Assembly: GCF_029891735.1 (NCBI RefSeq) | Contig: NZ_JANQDH010000105.1 | Span: forward strand, 1-41,271 | DNA from: Chrysosporum bergii ANA360D | Lineage (GTDB): Bacteria > Cyanobacteriota > Cyanobacteriia > Cyanobacteriales > Nostocaceae | Direction: 5' to 3' | DNA: 41,271 nucleotides | Shown: one piece after another, positions 1 through 8,409 of the stretch | Numbering within the stretch: the stretch's first letter is position 1 | How the letters are laid out: each line of letters begins with the position of its first letter | The notes under the pieces: model-generated | Databases searched by the model: none | What the model saw: only the letters and a program-made list of their open reading frames with translations | What the model was told of the DNA's origin: nothing | Translations under genes and position numbers: made by a program

Positions 1-450
1 CCAATCTTCAGGAAAAGCTCTACGGGTTCTAACTTCCAGTGCGGCAGAAAAAGCAGCGATGGCTTTTTCCACATTCTCTGCTTTTTCTCCTAATATTCTG
101 TCACGGTAAGCAAGCCCCAGATTATTTTGCGTTCCTGCCCAATCTTCAGGAAAAGCCCTGGGGGTGTAAACAGTGAGGGCGATGTTGTAGCCTGTTATGG
201 CAATTTCCATGTTGTGAAGTTTGTCACCCAAGGGAAATTGCCCGATCAAATTACTGAGTTCAACAATAACTGCTGTGTCGGGTTCTATTTCTGCTAGAGT
301 ATTTGTACCCCAATGACTTAATAATTCTGCAAAAATAGGATTAAGTTTATCAGTATTCCGCGCTAGTAATGGGTAAACTACTTGAGGATCACCCTCACTG
401 GTGACTATTGCTTGCAGTAATTGTTGTAAAAATTTCCCGTAACTCCCCAT
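1..450 (-). CDS. TPR-repeat protein, N-terminal part (partial at window edge)
   Basis: An open frame runs on the minus strand from ATG at 450 to the window edge without a stop, giving 150 visible residues. The reading contains a roughly 50-residue unit with QNNLGLAYRDRI, then EKAIAAFSAALEVRTRRAFPEDW-type sequence, and the motif RAFPEDW occurs twice. This is the TPR-like repeat style common in large cyanobacterial proteins that often carry a CHAT protease or kinase-like partner domain. A weak Shine-Dalgarno sequence (CGGAG) precedes the ATG. The catalytic or partner domain, if any, lies outside the window. TPRs suggest protein-protein scaffolding; the specific role is unknown. Confidence that it is a gene is high, in its function low. 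Confidence 0.8.
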   Translation of the reverse strand, partial: MGSYGKFLQQLLQAIVTSEGDPQVVYPLLARNTDKLNPIFAELLSHWGTNTLAEIEPDTAVIVELSNLIGQFPLGDKLHNMEIAITGYNIALTVYTPRAFPEDWAGTQNNLGLAYRDRILGEKAENVEKAIAAFSAALEVRTRRAFPEDW

Positions 451-566
451 AGCACTCCGGGTAAATATTGTAGAAATATGAATAGTATACAGCGCTTTTC
501 CGCCAAACACACCCACAGCCCTACAAAACCATAAACTAGTCGGTTTCAACCGAATTCAGCTTAAGA

Positions 567-664
567 TCAGGGAATTTATTCCCTGACTCAATGATATCAG
601 CCTGTGGTTTAAATAACATAAAATTAACTTTTGGGGTATGTTGGAAAATTCCCTGACTCAATGA
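567..664. repeat. Palindrome plus 17-bp direct repeat upstream of the TPR gene
   Basis: A 9-bp perfect inverted repeat (TCAGGGAAT, TT loop, ATTCCCTGA) spans 567-586. The 17-mer ATTCCCTGACTCAATGA occurs exactly at 578-594 and again at 648-664, so its first copy uses the right arm of the palindrome. The pair sits between the divergent-facing 5' end of the TPR gene and the 3' end of aat. No gene is visible in 451-719. Its function is unknown; it could be an operator region or a decayed repeat. Confidence 0.6.
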
Positions 665-700
665 GGTACATCATTAGCAAGCGGGATGCTCGCGTTACAA
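663..700. repeat. Dispersed Nostocales repeat, 5' half (copy 1)
   Basis: The stretch begins GAGGTACATCATTAGCAAGC and continues GGGATGCTCGC. The same beginning recurs at 34423 (GAGGTACATCAGTAGGCAA), and the AGCAAGCGGGATGCTC core recurs at 9226 as AGCAAGCAGGATGCTC. It lies just downstream of aat. See the longer copy between thyX and treY for the full unit. Confidence 0.6.
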
Positions 701-719
701 AACTGCTCAGTCTCAAAAT

Positions 720-1295
720 TCACAGCAAAAAACAACGGCGTTGCAGGGCTTGTTGAAGTAAAACTTGATATTCCTGATCGCTAATCCCATAAGCGCCAAA
801 TCTGGCTAAATGGGGATTGATCATTTGAGCATCAAACAATACAAATTGGCGTTGACGTAATCTTTCCACCAACCTAACCATTGCTACCTTTGAGCCTTCA
901 GTAATGCGGTAAAACATGGACTCACCAATGAAAGCACCGCCAATAACAATTCCTAAAATACCCCCAGCCAGTTGATCACCTTGCCAAGTTTCAAAACTAT
1001 AAGCATAACCAGATTGGTGGAGTAAGCAGTAAACTTTTTGTAATTCCGGTGAAATCCAAGTAATTTCCCGGTCAGCACACCCAGCCACCACAGCTGGAAA
1101 GTCCCGGTTAATAGCTACAGAAAAACGCTCTTGATTGAGAACACGCTGTAATGATTTGGGGTAACGAAATCTGTCATCCAAAGGAATCAAAGTGCGATCG
1201 CCACTGGTGTACCATCTCAGACCTGTATCGTCGTTGTCCATGAGAAAGTAACCTCTAGCGTAACCGCGAATAATAGCAGCCATATCATATTGCAT
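720..1295 (-). CDS. aat: Leucyl/phenylalanyl-tRNA--protein transferase
   Basis: Aat transfers Leu or Phe from charged tRNA to the N-terminal Arg or Lys of proteins, creating N-degrons for ClpS/ClpAP in the cytoplasm. The 191-residue product shows the family signature [20 protein letters not shown] followed by a [14 protein letters not shown] segment and a late [15 protein letters not shown] block, in the family's usual order. The N-terminus lacks the longer FPP-type leader of the E. coli protein, as in other cyanobacteria. The ATG at 1295 has no clear Shine-Dalgarno sequence. An in-frame ATG four codons later is an alternative. It is transcribed away from the small hypothetical gene at 1380. 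Confidence 0.93.
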   Translation of the reverse strand: MQYDMAAIIRGYARGYFLMDNDDTGLRWYTSGDRTLIPLDDRFRYPKSLQRVLNQERFSVAINRDFPAVVAGCADREITWISPELQKVYCLLHQSGYAYSFETWQGDQLAGGILGIVIGGAFIGESMFYRITEGSKVAMVRLVERLRQRQFVLFDAQMINPHLARFGAYGISDQEYQVLLQQALQRRCFLL

Positions 1296-1326
1296 AATTA
1301 AGCCAATAATGGAAAAACCTCAGAGA

Positions 1327-1338
1327 ACCCCATGGGGT
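1327..1338. promoter_or_regulatory. 12-bp perfect palindrome in a divergent promoter region
   Basis: ACCCCATGGGGT is a perfect 12-bp palindrome in the 84-bp gap between the divergent aat and 1380 genes. It could be an operator. The flanking CTCAGCG...CTCTGCGTTAAAAA resembles a common Nostocales intergenic repeat, so it may equally be part of a repeat. Confidence 0.3.
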
Positions 1339-1379
1339 GACCCTGGGATTTTCTCAGCGTGACTCTGCGTTAAAAAAAA

Positions 1380-1709
1380 ATGACTGAAGCAATTCCGCCC
1401 ATCACTTTACCACCCGCCCACAACCCTCTTCTAGAGGGTGAATGGTTACAAGACCGTTTATTGCGGTGGCTAGATACTGAATTCTTACCTGAAATAGTCA
1501 ATGAAAAAATCGCCCAACGTGCGGCGCAAATTTTTGTCAGACAACGCATGGAAGGAGAAAACGACCTAGGATCTCTAGTGATAGCCATTGTCACAGAGAT
1601 GCAGGGATTTGATTTTTCCAAAAGTTTCTATGGAGAATTTGCCATTGCCAACGCCGTTAGCGATCTACTGTTAGAAAGTCTAGGGATAGATCGTTGCTGT
1701 GGACAATGA
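1380..1709 (+). CDS. Conserved hypothetical protein (109 aa)
   Basis: I do not recognise a named family. The product is soluble, acidic and apparently helical, with GEWLQDRLLRWLDTEFLPEIVNEKIAQRAAQIF in the first half and a YGEFAIANAVSDLLLESLG segment near the end. No signal peptide, membrane segment or Cys pair is seen until a C-terminal CC. The amino-acid make-up and the clean start and stop argue for a real gene rather than the antisense frame at 1370-1621. The ATG follows a run of nine A residues with no obvious Shine-Dalgarno sequence. It is divergent from aat and followed by a dispersed repeat. Confidence 0.75.
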   Translation: MTEAIPPITLPPAHNPLLEGEWLQDRLLRWLDTEFLPEIVNEKIAQRAAQIFVRQRMEGENDLGSLVIAIVTEMQGFDFSKSFYGEFAIANAVSDLLLESLGIDRCCGQ

Positions 1710-1735
1710 ATAACCATAGCAAATTCTCCCCAACT

Positions 1736-1818
1736 AAGGTACACCCTTAGTAAGCACAACGCCCCCAGCACAAGACGATCATTTACATTCCTATCTCACC
1801 TGTGTAACAAATGCTGTA
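1736..1818. repeat. Dispersed Nostocales repeat, full-length degenerate copy (copy 2)
   Basis: The order of blocks matches the copy at 9222: GGTACACCCTTAGTAAGC, then AAGACGATCATTTA, then TATCTCACCTGTGTAACAAATGCTGTA. It fills most of the gap between the hypothetical gene and rpsN. Confidence 0.6.
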
Positions 1819-1823
1819 TTAAC

Positions 1824-1866
1824 GGTCATTAGTTCTTGGTGCAAACTAACGACTAATGACCAATGA
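1824..1866. repeat. Heptamer (STRR-type) inverted repeat downstream of rpsN
   Basis: GGTCATTAGT (1824-1833) and ACTAATGACC (1852-1861) form a perfect 10-bp stem with an 18-nt loop. The right arm consists of heptads CTAATGA and CCAATGA, directly abutting the rpsN stop codon. TGACCAA is the complement of TTGGTCA, a short tandem repeat heptamer known from heterocystous cyanobacteria. It may help end rpsN transcription, although there is no U tract. Confidence 0.5.
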
Positions 1867-2169
1867 CTACCAGCTGGACTTAACCACACCAGGTAAAAGG
1901 CCTTGGTGCGCCCATTCCCGCAGCACATTCCGAGACAGGCCAAAGTCTCTATATACACCTCTGGGACGACCAGTTAGCCAGCAGCGATTGCGGTGACGAT
2001 TAGGAGCGCTGTTACGGGGTAGCTGCTGAATTTTCCGGTGAACTTCCAACTTATCCAAGGGAGATTCTATACTTTTGAACTCTGCCAACAAAGCTTCCCG
2101 CTTTTGGGCATACTTTTCTACTAACTTAGCGCGTTTTTTTTCGCGCTCAATCATACTCTTTTTAGCCAT
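1867..2169 (-). CDS. rpsN: 30S ribosomal protein S14
   Basis: This is the S14 protein of the small ribosomal subunit head. The 100-residue product begins [20 protein letters not shown] and contains the conserved block [26 protein letters not shown] and ends [10 protein letters not shown], all diagnostic. The length of 100 residues and the absence of a CxxC...CxxC zinc ribbon identify the zinc-independent (C-minus) type found in cyanobacteria and plastids. It is a stand-alone gene here, outside the large ribosomal operons, as is usual in cyanobacteria. Confidence 0.97.
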   Translation of the reverse strand: MAKKSMIEREKKRAKLVEKYAQKREALLAEFKSIESPLDKLEVHRKIQQLPRNSAPNRHRNRCWLTGRPRGVYRDFGLSRNVLREWAHQGLLPGVVKSSW

Positions 2170-2201
2170 GACTTCTCTAACTGATTTAAAGACAGCATTT
2201 T

Positions 2202-2915
2202 TTATTTTACCATATCCCCATCAATTGTGGCCATACTTTGTTTAGTTGGCTCTGTCATTAATGTTTTTTTCCCAGTGGGACACAAATCACTAAGATCACA
2301 AGCCTGACAGAGGGGAGAACGGGCTTTACAAACAGCACGACCGTGATAAATCAAACGAATTGACCAATTTTCCCAATGGGGTTGGGGTAACAACTGCATT
2401 AAATCTTTTTCAATGGGAAGGGGGTCAGCAAATTTAGTTAAACCCAGGCGTTGGCTCAAACGCTTAACGTGAGTATCTACTGTTACCCCGGCATTGATAC
2501 CATAGGCATGGGCTAAAACTACATTACTAGTTTTCCGTGCCACCCCTGGAAGTTCTAATAGTTGCTCCATTGTCCGAGGAACCACAGAGTCATATTTGCT
2601 GACAATCATCTGACAAGCTGCTTGGATATTCTTGGCTTTATTGCGATAAAAACCGGTAGAACGTACCAAATTTTCTATTTCAGCTAAATCAGCATTTGCC
2701 AAACTAGCCGCATCTGGAAATTTTGCAAATAAAGCTGGTGTAACTTTATTCACTCGCTCATCTGTACATTGAGCGGAAAGAATGGTTGCTACTAGTAGTT
2801 GTAGTGGGGTTGAGTAATTCAAAGAGCAAGTTGCATCTGGATAAAGACGCTGTAAGCGGCTGAGAATTTCTAAGGCCCGTTGCTGTTGAGATAAAGATTT
2901 GCGGGTGACACTCAC
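2202..2915 (-). CDS. nth: Endonuclease III (DNA N-glycosylase/AP lyase)
   Basis: This base-excision repair enzyme removes oxidised pyrimidines and cleaves AP sites. The helix-hairpin-helix [14 protein letters not shown] with the catalytic Lys, followed by [14 protein letters not shown] with the catalytic Asp, is intact. The C-terminal 4Fe-4S loop has the C-x6-C-x2-C-x5-C spacing ([17 protein letters not shown]). A longer frame starts with TTG at 2936. I prefer GTG at 2915, because it overlaps the rseP TGA as GTGA, a typical translational coupling, and gives a 237-residue protein beginning at [10 protein letters not shown]. It is therefore probably co-transcribed with rseP. A Lys/Thr-rich tail follows the cluster. 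Confidence 0.93.
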   Translation of the reverse strand: MSVTRKSLSQQQRALEILSRLQRLYPDATCSLNYSTPLQLLVATILSAQCTDERVNKVTPALFAKFPDAASLANADLAEIENLVRSTGFYRNKAKNIQAACQMIVSKYDSVVPRTMEQLLELPGVARKTSNVVLAHAYGINAGVTVDTHVKRLSQRLGLTKFADPLPIEKDLMQLLPQPHWENWSIRLIYHGRAVCKARSPLCQACDLSDLCPTGKKTLMTEPTKQSMATIDGDMVK

Positions 2916-3997
2916 TGGAATAATTTTTGTACCCAATCCAACTGACTGGTTTCTTTGACGATCAGAAAAATGCCTAGTCCTAAAAGTAGCACTAAACCAG
3001 TTTGCATGACACCTTCTTGAATGCGGTTAGGTAATGGCTTACCCCGCACACCTTCAATTAACAAAAATGCTAATTGTCCGCCATCCAAGGCTGGTAAGGG
3101 CAAAATATTGATAATTGCCAAGTTAATACTAATCAAAGCGCCAAAAAATAACAAACTAGCTGTGTCATTTTGGGCAATACTGGAACCAATTTGCACTATT
3201 TTAATTGGTCCTGCTACTTGACTGGCGGTTTCACCAAAGTTAGTAATTAATTGTCCAAAGCCTTGAAATGTCATAACCACCAGGCGCTGAAATTCCTTAG
3301 CACCAATATTCAAAGCCTGTCCCAAATTCCTCACAGGACGACGGATCACTTGACCATTAGGAGCCAGTCCGATACCAATAGTACCCCCTGTGGGCTTGTC
3401 TTCGGGAACTATATTCAGGGTTAGCCTTTGGTCACCGCGAGCAATTTCTAGTTGGACAGACTCACCAGGACTATTTTTAATAATGTCTCTGAAGGCCTCA
3501 ACTTCCCCTAGGGCTGTACCAAATTCTTGTTCATTGGCGGCTAAAATCACATCTCCTGGTTTAATTCCCGCTGCGGTGGCCACAGAACTGACTTCAGGGG
3601 CTAGTTGTTGAATTAAAACTCCCGGTTGGCTAGCTTCTCCCACACCAATGATGCTTACCTGAGTTACCAACAGGAAATAGGCAAATATTAAATTAGCGAT
3701 CACTCCGGCGCTGATGACGATCGCCCGGTCTACAATGGGACGGTTGCGCAGCAAATTTGGGTCATTGGGTGGAATATCGCTATCTGGGTCATCGTCGGGA
3801 AAGCCGACAAAACCCCCCAAAGGAAAGGCGCGGACAGCATATTCGGTTTGTGAGCCTTGGTACTTCCAGAGAACTGGGCCAAACCCCAAAGAAAAACGGT
3901 TGACGAGAATACCTTGAGAACGGGCGGCTATAAAATGTCCCAACTCGTGTACCAAGATCAGAACAGCCAAGACTGCGATCGCTGCTAAAACTGACAT
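2912..3997 (-). CDS. rseP: Site-2 intramembrane metalloprotease with PDZ domain
   Basis: This zinc protease of the inner membrane cleaves membrane-anchored regulators (RseP/S2P family). Residues 17-21 are HELGH inside the first membrane helix, the zinc site. A second conserved membrane motif near the C-terminus, NILPLPALDGGQL, supplies the third ligand Asp. Between them lies a single PDZ domain (about residues 125-205, with GIKPGDVILAANEQEF), whereas E. coli RseP has two. The length of 361 residues is normal for cyanobacterial and plastid members. Four membrane helices are apparent. The stop codon overlaps the preferred nth start by GTGA. The substrate is unknown. Confidence 0.92.
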   Translation of the reverse strand: MSVLAAIAVLAVLILVHELGHFIAARSQGILVNRFSLGFGPVLWKYQGSQTEYAVRAFPLGGFVGFPDDDPDSDIPPNDPNLLRNRPIVDRAIVISAGVIANLIFAYFLLVTQVSIIGVGEASQPGVLIQQLAPEVSSVATAAGIKPGDVILAANEQEFGTALGEVEAFRDIIKNSPGESVQLEIARGDQRLTLNIVPEDKPTGGTIGIGLAPNGQVIRRPVRNLGQALNIGAKEFQRLVVMTFQGFGQLITNFGETASQVAGPIKIVQIGSSIAQNDTASLLFFGALISINLAIINILPLPALDGGQLAFLLIEGVRGKPLPNRIQEGVMQTGLVLLLGLGIFLIVKETSQLDWVQKLFQ

Positions 3998-4201
3998 AGA
4001 GCAAATTAATCAAAAAATTCAGATATATTATTTCTATTGTAATAACTTAAGTTGCTAGTTATTCAAACAGGCCATTGGCTCCGCCGGTGTCGTAGGCCAT
4101 CGCTCAAAGCATTTAAAGTAACACAAATCATATCTTGTACAATTTTAACTAGAGCATCTGATGAATTAGTGCCATAATTCTAGACAACTATAGAGGAAAA
4201 T

Positions 4202-4723
4202 ATGCCAAGAACACAAAAAAACGATAATTTTATTGACAAATCCTTTACAGTGATGGCGGATCTGATTCTCAAACTTCTGCCAGCTAACAGAAAAGCTAAA
4301 GAAGCGTTTGTCTATTACCGAGATGGGATGTCAGCCCAAGCAGAAGGGGAATATGCTGAGGCGTTAGAGTACTACGCGGAAGCCCTCACCCTGGAGGAAG
4401 ACACTAACGATCGCAGTTATATCCATTATAATATGGGGTTGATATATGCCAGTAATGGTGACCATGACAAAGCTCTAGAAATGTATCACAACGCTATTGA
4501 ATTGAATCCACGGTTACCCCAGGCGTTGAATAACATTGCCGTAATTTACCATTATCAGGGAGAAAAAGCCAAAGAAGCCGGGGACAATGAGGCTGGGGAA
4601 GCGCTGTTTGACCAAGCAGCAGATTATTGGATTAGAGCCATTCGTATGGCTCCCAATAACTACATTGAAGCCCAAAACTGGCTAAAAACTACTGGACGTA
4701 TGCAAATTGACGTATTCTTTTAA
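4202..4723 (+). CDS. ycf3: Photosystem I assembly protein Ycf3
   Basis: Ycf3 is a thylakoid-associated chaperone that assembles the PsaA/PsaB core of photosystem I. The 173-residue protein starts [20 protein letters not shown], typical of the family, and carries three tetratricopeptide repeats (about residues 35-68, 72-105 and 120-153), with signatures [20 protein letters not shown] and [18 protein letters not shown]. Length and sequence match plastid and cyanobacterial Ycf3. A Shine-Dalgarno AGAGG lies four bases before the ATG. It is expressed alone, with gatC downstream on the same strand after an inverted repeat. Confidence 0.97.
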   Translation: MPRTQKNDNFIDKSFTVMADLILKLLPANRKAKEAFVYYRDGMSAQAEGEYAEALEYYAEALTLEEDTNDRSYIHYNMGLIYASNGDHDKALEMYHNAIELNPRLPQALNNIAVIYHYQGEKAKEAGDNEAGEALFDQAADYWIRAIRMAPNNYIEAQNWLKTTGRMQIDVFF

Positions 4724-4737
4724 TGAGTTCAAACCCC

Positions 4738-4761
4738 CAACCCCCAAACAGTAGGGGGTTG
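4738..4761 (+). terminator. Hairpin after ycf3
   Basis: CAACCCCC (4738-4745) and GGGGGTTG (4754-4761) form an 8-bp GC-rich stem with an 8-nt loop, 14 bases after the ycf3 stop. No T run follows, so it may be a weak terminator or an RNA-stabilising hairpin. Confidence 0.45.
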
Positions 4762-4811
4762 AACTGTGGAAAAACAAGCGTATAAGAATAAAAATTAAGC
4801 ATTGAGAAATT

Positions 4812-5105
4812 ATGATTGACCGGGAACAAGTAAAAAAAGTAGCCCTTTTGGCTCGTTTAGAATTAACAGCAGAAGAAGAGCAGCAATTCACCAACCAATT
4901 GGGGAGCATTCTGGACTATGTAGAACAGTTGAATGAATTAGATGTGAGTGAAGTAACTCCCACAACCAGGGCAATTGATACGAGTAATGTAACTCGAAAA
5001 GATGAGTTACAACCATATCCTGAGCGACAAGCGATTCTTAATGGTGCGCCTGAACAAGAAGGGGAGTTTTTTAAGGTTCCCAAAATCCTCCAAAATAATG
5101 AGTAG
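4812..5105 (+). CDS. gatC: Asp-tRNA(Asn)/Glu-tRNA(Gln) amidotransferase subunit C
   Basis: GatC is the small subunit that stabilises the GatA-GatB pair, which converts mischarged Glu-tRNA(Gln) and Asp-tRNA(Asn) to the correct aminoacyl-tRNAs. The 97-residue product shows the family pattern: MIDREQVKKVALLARLELT, then a QLGSILDYVEQLNELD helix, a TT(R)AI segment, and a C-terminal ...LNGAPEQEGEFFKVPKIL. GatA and GatB are not in this window, the usual dispersed arrangement in cyanobacteria. It is convergent with aroA with a 31-bp gap. Confidence 0.95.
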   Translation: MIDREQVKKVALLARLELTAEEEQQFTNQLGSILDYVEQLNELDVSEVTPTTRAIDTSNVTRKDELQPYPERQAILNGAPEQEGEFFKVPKILQNNE

Positions 5106-5136
5106 CCATAACGTCCCCTACTCAACTACTCCCCTC

Positions 5137-6489
5137 CTAGTCAGGAAGCAGTTTTTTTAATGTAGTAGTGAAGTCTGGGTAGGAAATGGCTGCTGCTTCA
5201 GCACGGTGAATGGTGGTGATCCCTGTGGCTAGTAAAGATGCAATGGCCAGACTCATGGCAATGCGATGATCTGTATAACTATCTACATCAGTACCCACTA
5301 AGGGAGTACCGCCAGTAATTTCCATACCGTCGGGTAATTCGCTGACTTTGGCTCCCATTTTATTTAGTTGCTGGGACATCACTGTAATGCGATCGCTTTC
5401 CTTAACACGCAACTCAGCCGCATCCCGAATTATAGTTGTACCCTGGGCAAATACTGCCGCAACTGCTAAAATGGGTATTTCATCAATCATTCTGGGAATG
5501 ATATCCCCAGCAATAGTGCAGCTTTTTAAAACACTGGAACGCACTCTTAAATCTGCCACTGGTTCCCCTGCTACTAAGCGCTGATTTTCCAGTTGAATAT
5601 CTGCCCCCATCAGTGCTAAAGCTTCCAATATTCCGGTGCGGGTGGGATTAACGCCGACGTTTTCCACTACCAATTCCGAACCAGGTACAATTGCTCCAGC
5701 TACCAACCAAAACGCCGCTGAACTGATATCCCCAGGAACAATCACCTTTTGCCCATATAGTTGAGCAGGTCCTGTGACAGTAACACTATTGGTTTCTGGA
5801 TCAATACTCAGTTCTGCACCAAAAGCCCGTAACATTCGTTCGCTGTGGTCACGGGAGAGAGCCGGTTCTGTAACGGTGGTTTGTCCTTCTGTTAATAAAC
5901 TTGCCAATAATATGCAGGATTTAACTTGAGCCGAGGCGATGGGGGAATGATAATGAATAGGTTTAAGGACTCTTCCTTGAACTGCTAAAGGTGCTAAAGA
6001 ATTACCCTTACGTCCCCAAATTTCCGCCCCCATTTGTTGCAAAGGTTTAACCACACGGGACATAGGACGCGATCGCAAGGAACTATCCCCGGTGACAGTG
6101 AAAAAACGCTCTGGATGAGATGCTAACAACCCTAACATTAGTCTCAATGTAGTGCCAGAGTTGCCAGCATTCAATACATCCGTTGATTCTTGCAATTTTC
6201 CCAAACCAATACCCTGAACTGTGACTAATTTAGTGTTCAGTTCCGAGATTTCCGCCCCCATAGCTTGAAAACAGCTAGCGGTGCTGCGGGGGTCTTCACC
6301 CAACAGTAGCCCTTGGATTTGGGTTTCTCCTTGAGCGATCGCCCCTAGCATTAAAGCCCGGTGTGATATAGATTTATCACCCGGTACACGGATACAACCT
6401 TGTAGAGATAAACCAGCGGAGGGAGGCTGGATAATTAACTTGTGAGCAAGGTCTTTTTGAGTTTCTACAGTTATGACAGCAGCCGACAT
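5137..6489 (-). CDS. aroA: 3-phosphoshikimate 1-carboxyvinyltransferase (EPSP synthase)
   Basis: This enzyme transfers the enolpyruvyl group of PEP to shikimate-3-phosphate in the shikimate pathway. A longer frame opens at 6609, but I start at ATG 6489 (450 residues), which matches family length and removes a 40-residue leader without homology-like features. Visible motifs are [11 protein letters not shown] (35-45), [12 protein letters not shown] (106-117), [13 protein letters not shown] (186-190), RDHSE (213-217), NPTRTG (281-286) and [10 protein letters not shown] (336-345). The set GDKS, SAQxK, RxHxE and NxTR is the one reported for class II EPSP synthases. The gene stands alone and converges on gatC. 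Confidence 0.94.
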   Translation of the reverse strand: MSAAVITVETQKDLAHKLIIQPPSAGLSLQGCIRVPGDKSISHRALMLGAIAQGETQIQGLLLGEDPRSTASCFQAMGAEISELNTKLVTVQGIGLGKLQESTDVLNAGNSGTTLRLMLGLLASHPERFFTVTGDSSLRSRPMSRVVKPLQQMGAEIWGRKGNSLAPLAVQGRVLKPIHYHSPIASAQVKSCILLASLLTEGQTTVTEPALSRDHSERMLRAFGAELSIDPETNSVTVTGPAQLYGQKVIVPGDISSAAFWLVAGAIVPGSELVVENVGVNPTRTGILEALALMGADIQLENQRLVAGEPVADLRVRSSVLKSCTIAGDIIPRMIDEIPILAVAAVFAQGTTIIRDAAELRVKESDRITVMSQQLNKMGAKVSELPDGMEITGGTPLVGTDVDSYTDHRIAMSLAIASLLATGITTIHRAEAAAISYPDFTTTLKKLLPD

Positions 6490-6605
6490 GAGGTTACACT
6501 GGCTCTTGAATACACTTGAATACACCGAAAGTTTATCTAGAAACTTCCTGCCTAGTATCCTATCGCTTTTTGTGAGCGGAGATTTGCCACAATGTACCAA
6601 AATAA

Positions 6606-6626
6606 TCATTGGTCATTGGTGGTTGG
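6606..6626. repeat. STRR-type heptamer tandem (TCATTGG x2, TGGTTGG)
   Basis: Three contiguous heptads, TCATTGG, TCATTGG and TGGTTGG, lie just upstream of aroA; read in another phase they contain TTGGTCA. This is the short tandem repeat type characteristic of heterocystous cyanobacteria. Confidence 0.55.
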
Positions 6627-6802
6627 TCTATTGTTTAAATATATGATCTTTTATTTATTTTTATGTTGATTTGTTGAGCTGTTCAAATCAGCACCGTTAT
6701 TTCATATCAAGGGTGTTTTACTATTTACAGGCTGATCCCCACTGCTCACAATACTGATATTAATTTTGTTTTGTTTAATCGCTGTTAGGCCTTATCGCTC
6801 TC

Positions 6803-7315
6803 ATGCTGACCCATCACCGTAAGCCCGTATCTTTATCATTGATTTCAACTGACTTGCCATTCTGGTCTGTTGTTGAAACTGCCGGGACACTGTATCAAAA
6901 AGATACTGATAAATTTCATTTACTCTTGACAGAACCGCCCCGTATTACTTCTAAGCTGGGTAATTCTCTGAGTTCTCAAGATTTCCGTGGCGAAAATACA
7001 ACCAACGCTAAACCCCCCAAGACTCCCAGAGTTTTATGGATGGAAATTTCTCCCTACCGAATCATCATGACCATGCAAGGCAACAATCAAGTTAGTTATC
7101 GTCATTTCTGGGAACAGGGAGTTTATGGAATTAGCCGTTATTGGTTACCCACTGAGTCTTTAGAACCATCACATCCTATTCGGTTACGAAACTTTACCAA
7201 AACTTTGTCACTGAATGCACATGATTTTCCAGAACACCTGCAACTGGAATATGAATTGTGGGCGGGAAAAGTCCAACTAGGAACCTACATCCTCAATCTG
7301 GAAATTAAACACTAG
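6803..7315 (+). CDS. Conserved hypothetical protein (170 aa)
   Basis: The function is not recognised. The protein is soluble with no membrane segment. It reads as a beta-rich fold with aromatic residues: PFWSVVETAGTLYQKDTDKFHLLLTEPP near residues 20-48, a Pro/Lys linker (AKPPKTPR) near 70, then WMEISPYRIIMTMQG and a C-terminal LEYELWAGKVQLGTYILNLEI. The clean start and stop and the codon use like its neighbours support a real gene. No Shine-Dalgarno sequence is obvious before the ATG. It stands between the divergent aroA and the convergent thioredoxin-like gene. Confidence 0.75.
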   Translation: MLTHHRKPVSLSLISTDLPFWSVVETAGTLYQKDTDKFHLLLTEPPRITSKLGNSLSSQDFRGENTTNAKPPKTPRVLWMEISPYRIIMTMQGNNQVSYRHFWEQGVYGISRYWLPTESLEPSHPIRLRNFTKTLSLNAHDFPEHLQLEYELWAGKVQLGTYILNLEIKH

Positions 7316-7400
7316 TAATTAATTCTTCTGGTAGTGAGAATTGGGCGGGTGTTGGCTGAGAAAGAATTTTCCTCAGACTTCAAACCACTACCCCTGTTTT

Positions 7401-7985
7401 CTAAGACCCAAAATAACTGGGTTCGTTACCAGGTTTCCATTTAATGTTGCAACCAATACTGGGGTTTTGTTCACTAGTAACGGGGTTATTTGCCAAAACT
7501 GCGCTAATGGCAAGGCGTAAATCAGCACCTGTCACCGGTTTATCGTTACTGGGACGGCTATCGTCTAATTGTCCTCGATACACGAGTCGGCGTTCTTGGT
7601 CAAATAGAAAAAAATCAGGTGTGCAAGCTGCTGTATAAGCCTTTGCTACTTCCTGAGTTGCGTCATAACACAAGGGAAACTTAAAATCTAGTTCTGTTGC
7701 CATTGCTTGTAAAGACTCTGGCCGATCATCTGGATATTTTTCTGCATCATTGGCACTGATAGCCAAGATTCCTAAATCACTAGAGAAGTAATCTTTTCCT
7801 AAACGAGCTAATTCTGCTTGAATATGCTTAACAAATGGGCAATGCTGACAAATAAACATTAGCAATAATGCTTTTTTATCAGCAAAACTGACCAGGGAAA
7901 TTGTTTGTCCGGATACCACGTCTGGGAGATGAAAATCTGGGGCTTGTGTGCCTAGTGGCAACATGGTAGAAGCAGTTAAAACCAT
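7401..7985 (-). CDS. Thioredoxin-like/AhpC-TSA family protein
   Basis: The 194-residue protein has a thioredoxin fold of the peroxiredoxin/TlpA-like group: LGTQAPDFHLPDVVSGQTISL at the start, LLLMFICQHCPFVKHI with a C-x2-C-like pair (Cys46 and Cys49, spaced QH) at residues 41-55, then LGILAISANDAEKYPDDRPE and an ACTPDFFLFD block with the conserved cis-Pro region. The CxxCPFVKH variant is common in cyanobacterial proteins annotated as thioredoxin family or redoxin. It probably reduces a protein disulfide or peroxide in the cytoplasm; the substrate is unknown. The ATG at 7985 is used; an internal ATG at codon 8 is possible. Confidence 0.85.
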   Translation of the reverse strand: MVLTASTMLPLGTQAPDFHLPDVVSGQTISLVSFADKKALLLMFICQHCPFVKHIQAELARLGKDYFSSDLGILAISANDAEKYPDDRPESLQAMATELDFKFPLCYDATQEVAKAYTAACTPDFFLFDQERRLVYRGQLDDSRPSNDKPVTGADLRLAISAVLANNPVTSEQNPSIGCNIKWKPGNEPSYFGS

Positions 7986-8098
7986 AAAAAATGCTGGGTC
8001 AGATAATGGACGATGAGGATAGGGGTTAATTGTTGGCCTCTATCCCTTTGTTTACTCTACTATTATTGTAAACATTAATCATGGGTACTCATGAAATT

Positions 8099-8122
8099 AG
8101 AGACAGAAAATATCCTGTCTCT
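8099..8122 (-). terminator. Inverted repeat downstream of the hli gene
   Basis: AGAGACAG (8099-8106) and CTGTCTCT (8115-8122) form a perfect 8-bp stem with an 8-nt loop, 47 bases beyond the Hli stop on the minus strand. The following minus-strand bases AATTTC are only weakly U-rich, so termination is plausible but not certain. Confidence 0.4.
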
Positions 8123-8168
8123 GAATTTGTTAAATATTTGTTAAAAATTACGTTGTGAAGATTAGTAT

Positions 8169-8384
8169 CTATAGACTTGCTAACAGACCAAAAATACCAT
8201 GACCTGTGAATACTTCCAATGCTATGAGGGAGACAAAACCAATCATTGCTAAACGACCGTTAAGTAATTCAGCATAGGGAGTAAATCCAGTGCGATCGCC
8301 TTGCTCATCTACATACACTTTAGGCTCAATGGCGAAAGCGTTCATCAGACCGTGGTCGTCAACAATGCCTGTCTTATTACTCAT
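8169..8384 (-). CDS. High-light-inducible (Hli/Scp) chlorophyll-binding-like protein
   Basis: HLIPs are one-helix thylakoid proteins of the light-harvesting-like superfamily that bind chlorophyll and carotenoid and protect nascent photosystem II under excess light. The 71-residue product ends with the diagnostic helix [20 protein letters not shown] (ExxNGRxAMIGF with E replaced by AEL) and a hydrophilic acidic N-terminus. A Shine-Dalgarno AGGAAAAA precedes the ATG. The upstream region carries an HLR1-type double repeat, the known RpaB-binding box of high-light genes, which supports the assignment. The paralogue type (hliA to D) cannot be fixed by eye. Confidence 0.93.
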   Translation of the reverse strand: MSNKTGIVDDHGLMNAFAIEPKVYVDEQGDRTGFTPYAELLNGRLAMIGFVSLIALEVFTGHGIFGLLASL

Positions 8385-8409
8385 GTAGTTTTTCCTGTGT
8401 TTTCTTGAT

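Noticed and set aside
1370-1621. 83-residue minus ORF
   Set aside because: It is the antisense shadow of the hypothetical gene at 1380-1709 with Ser/Arg-rich, non-protein-like composition.
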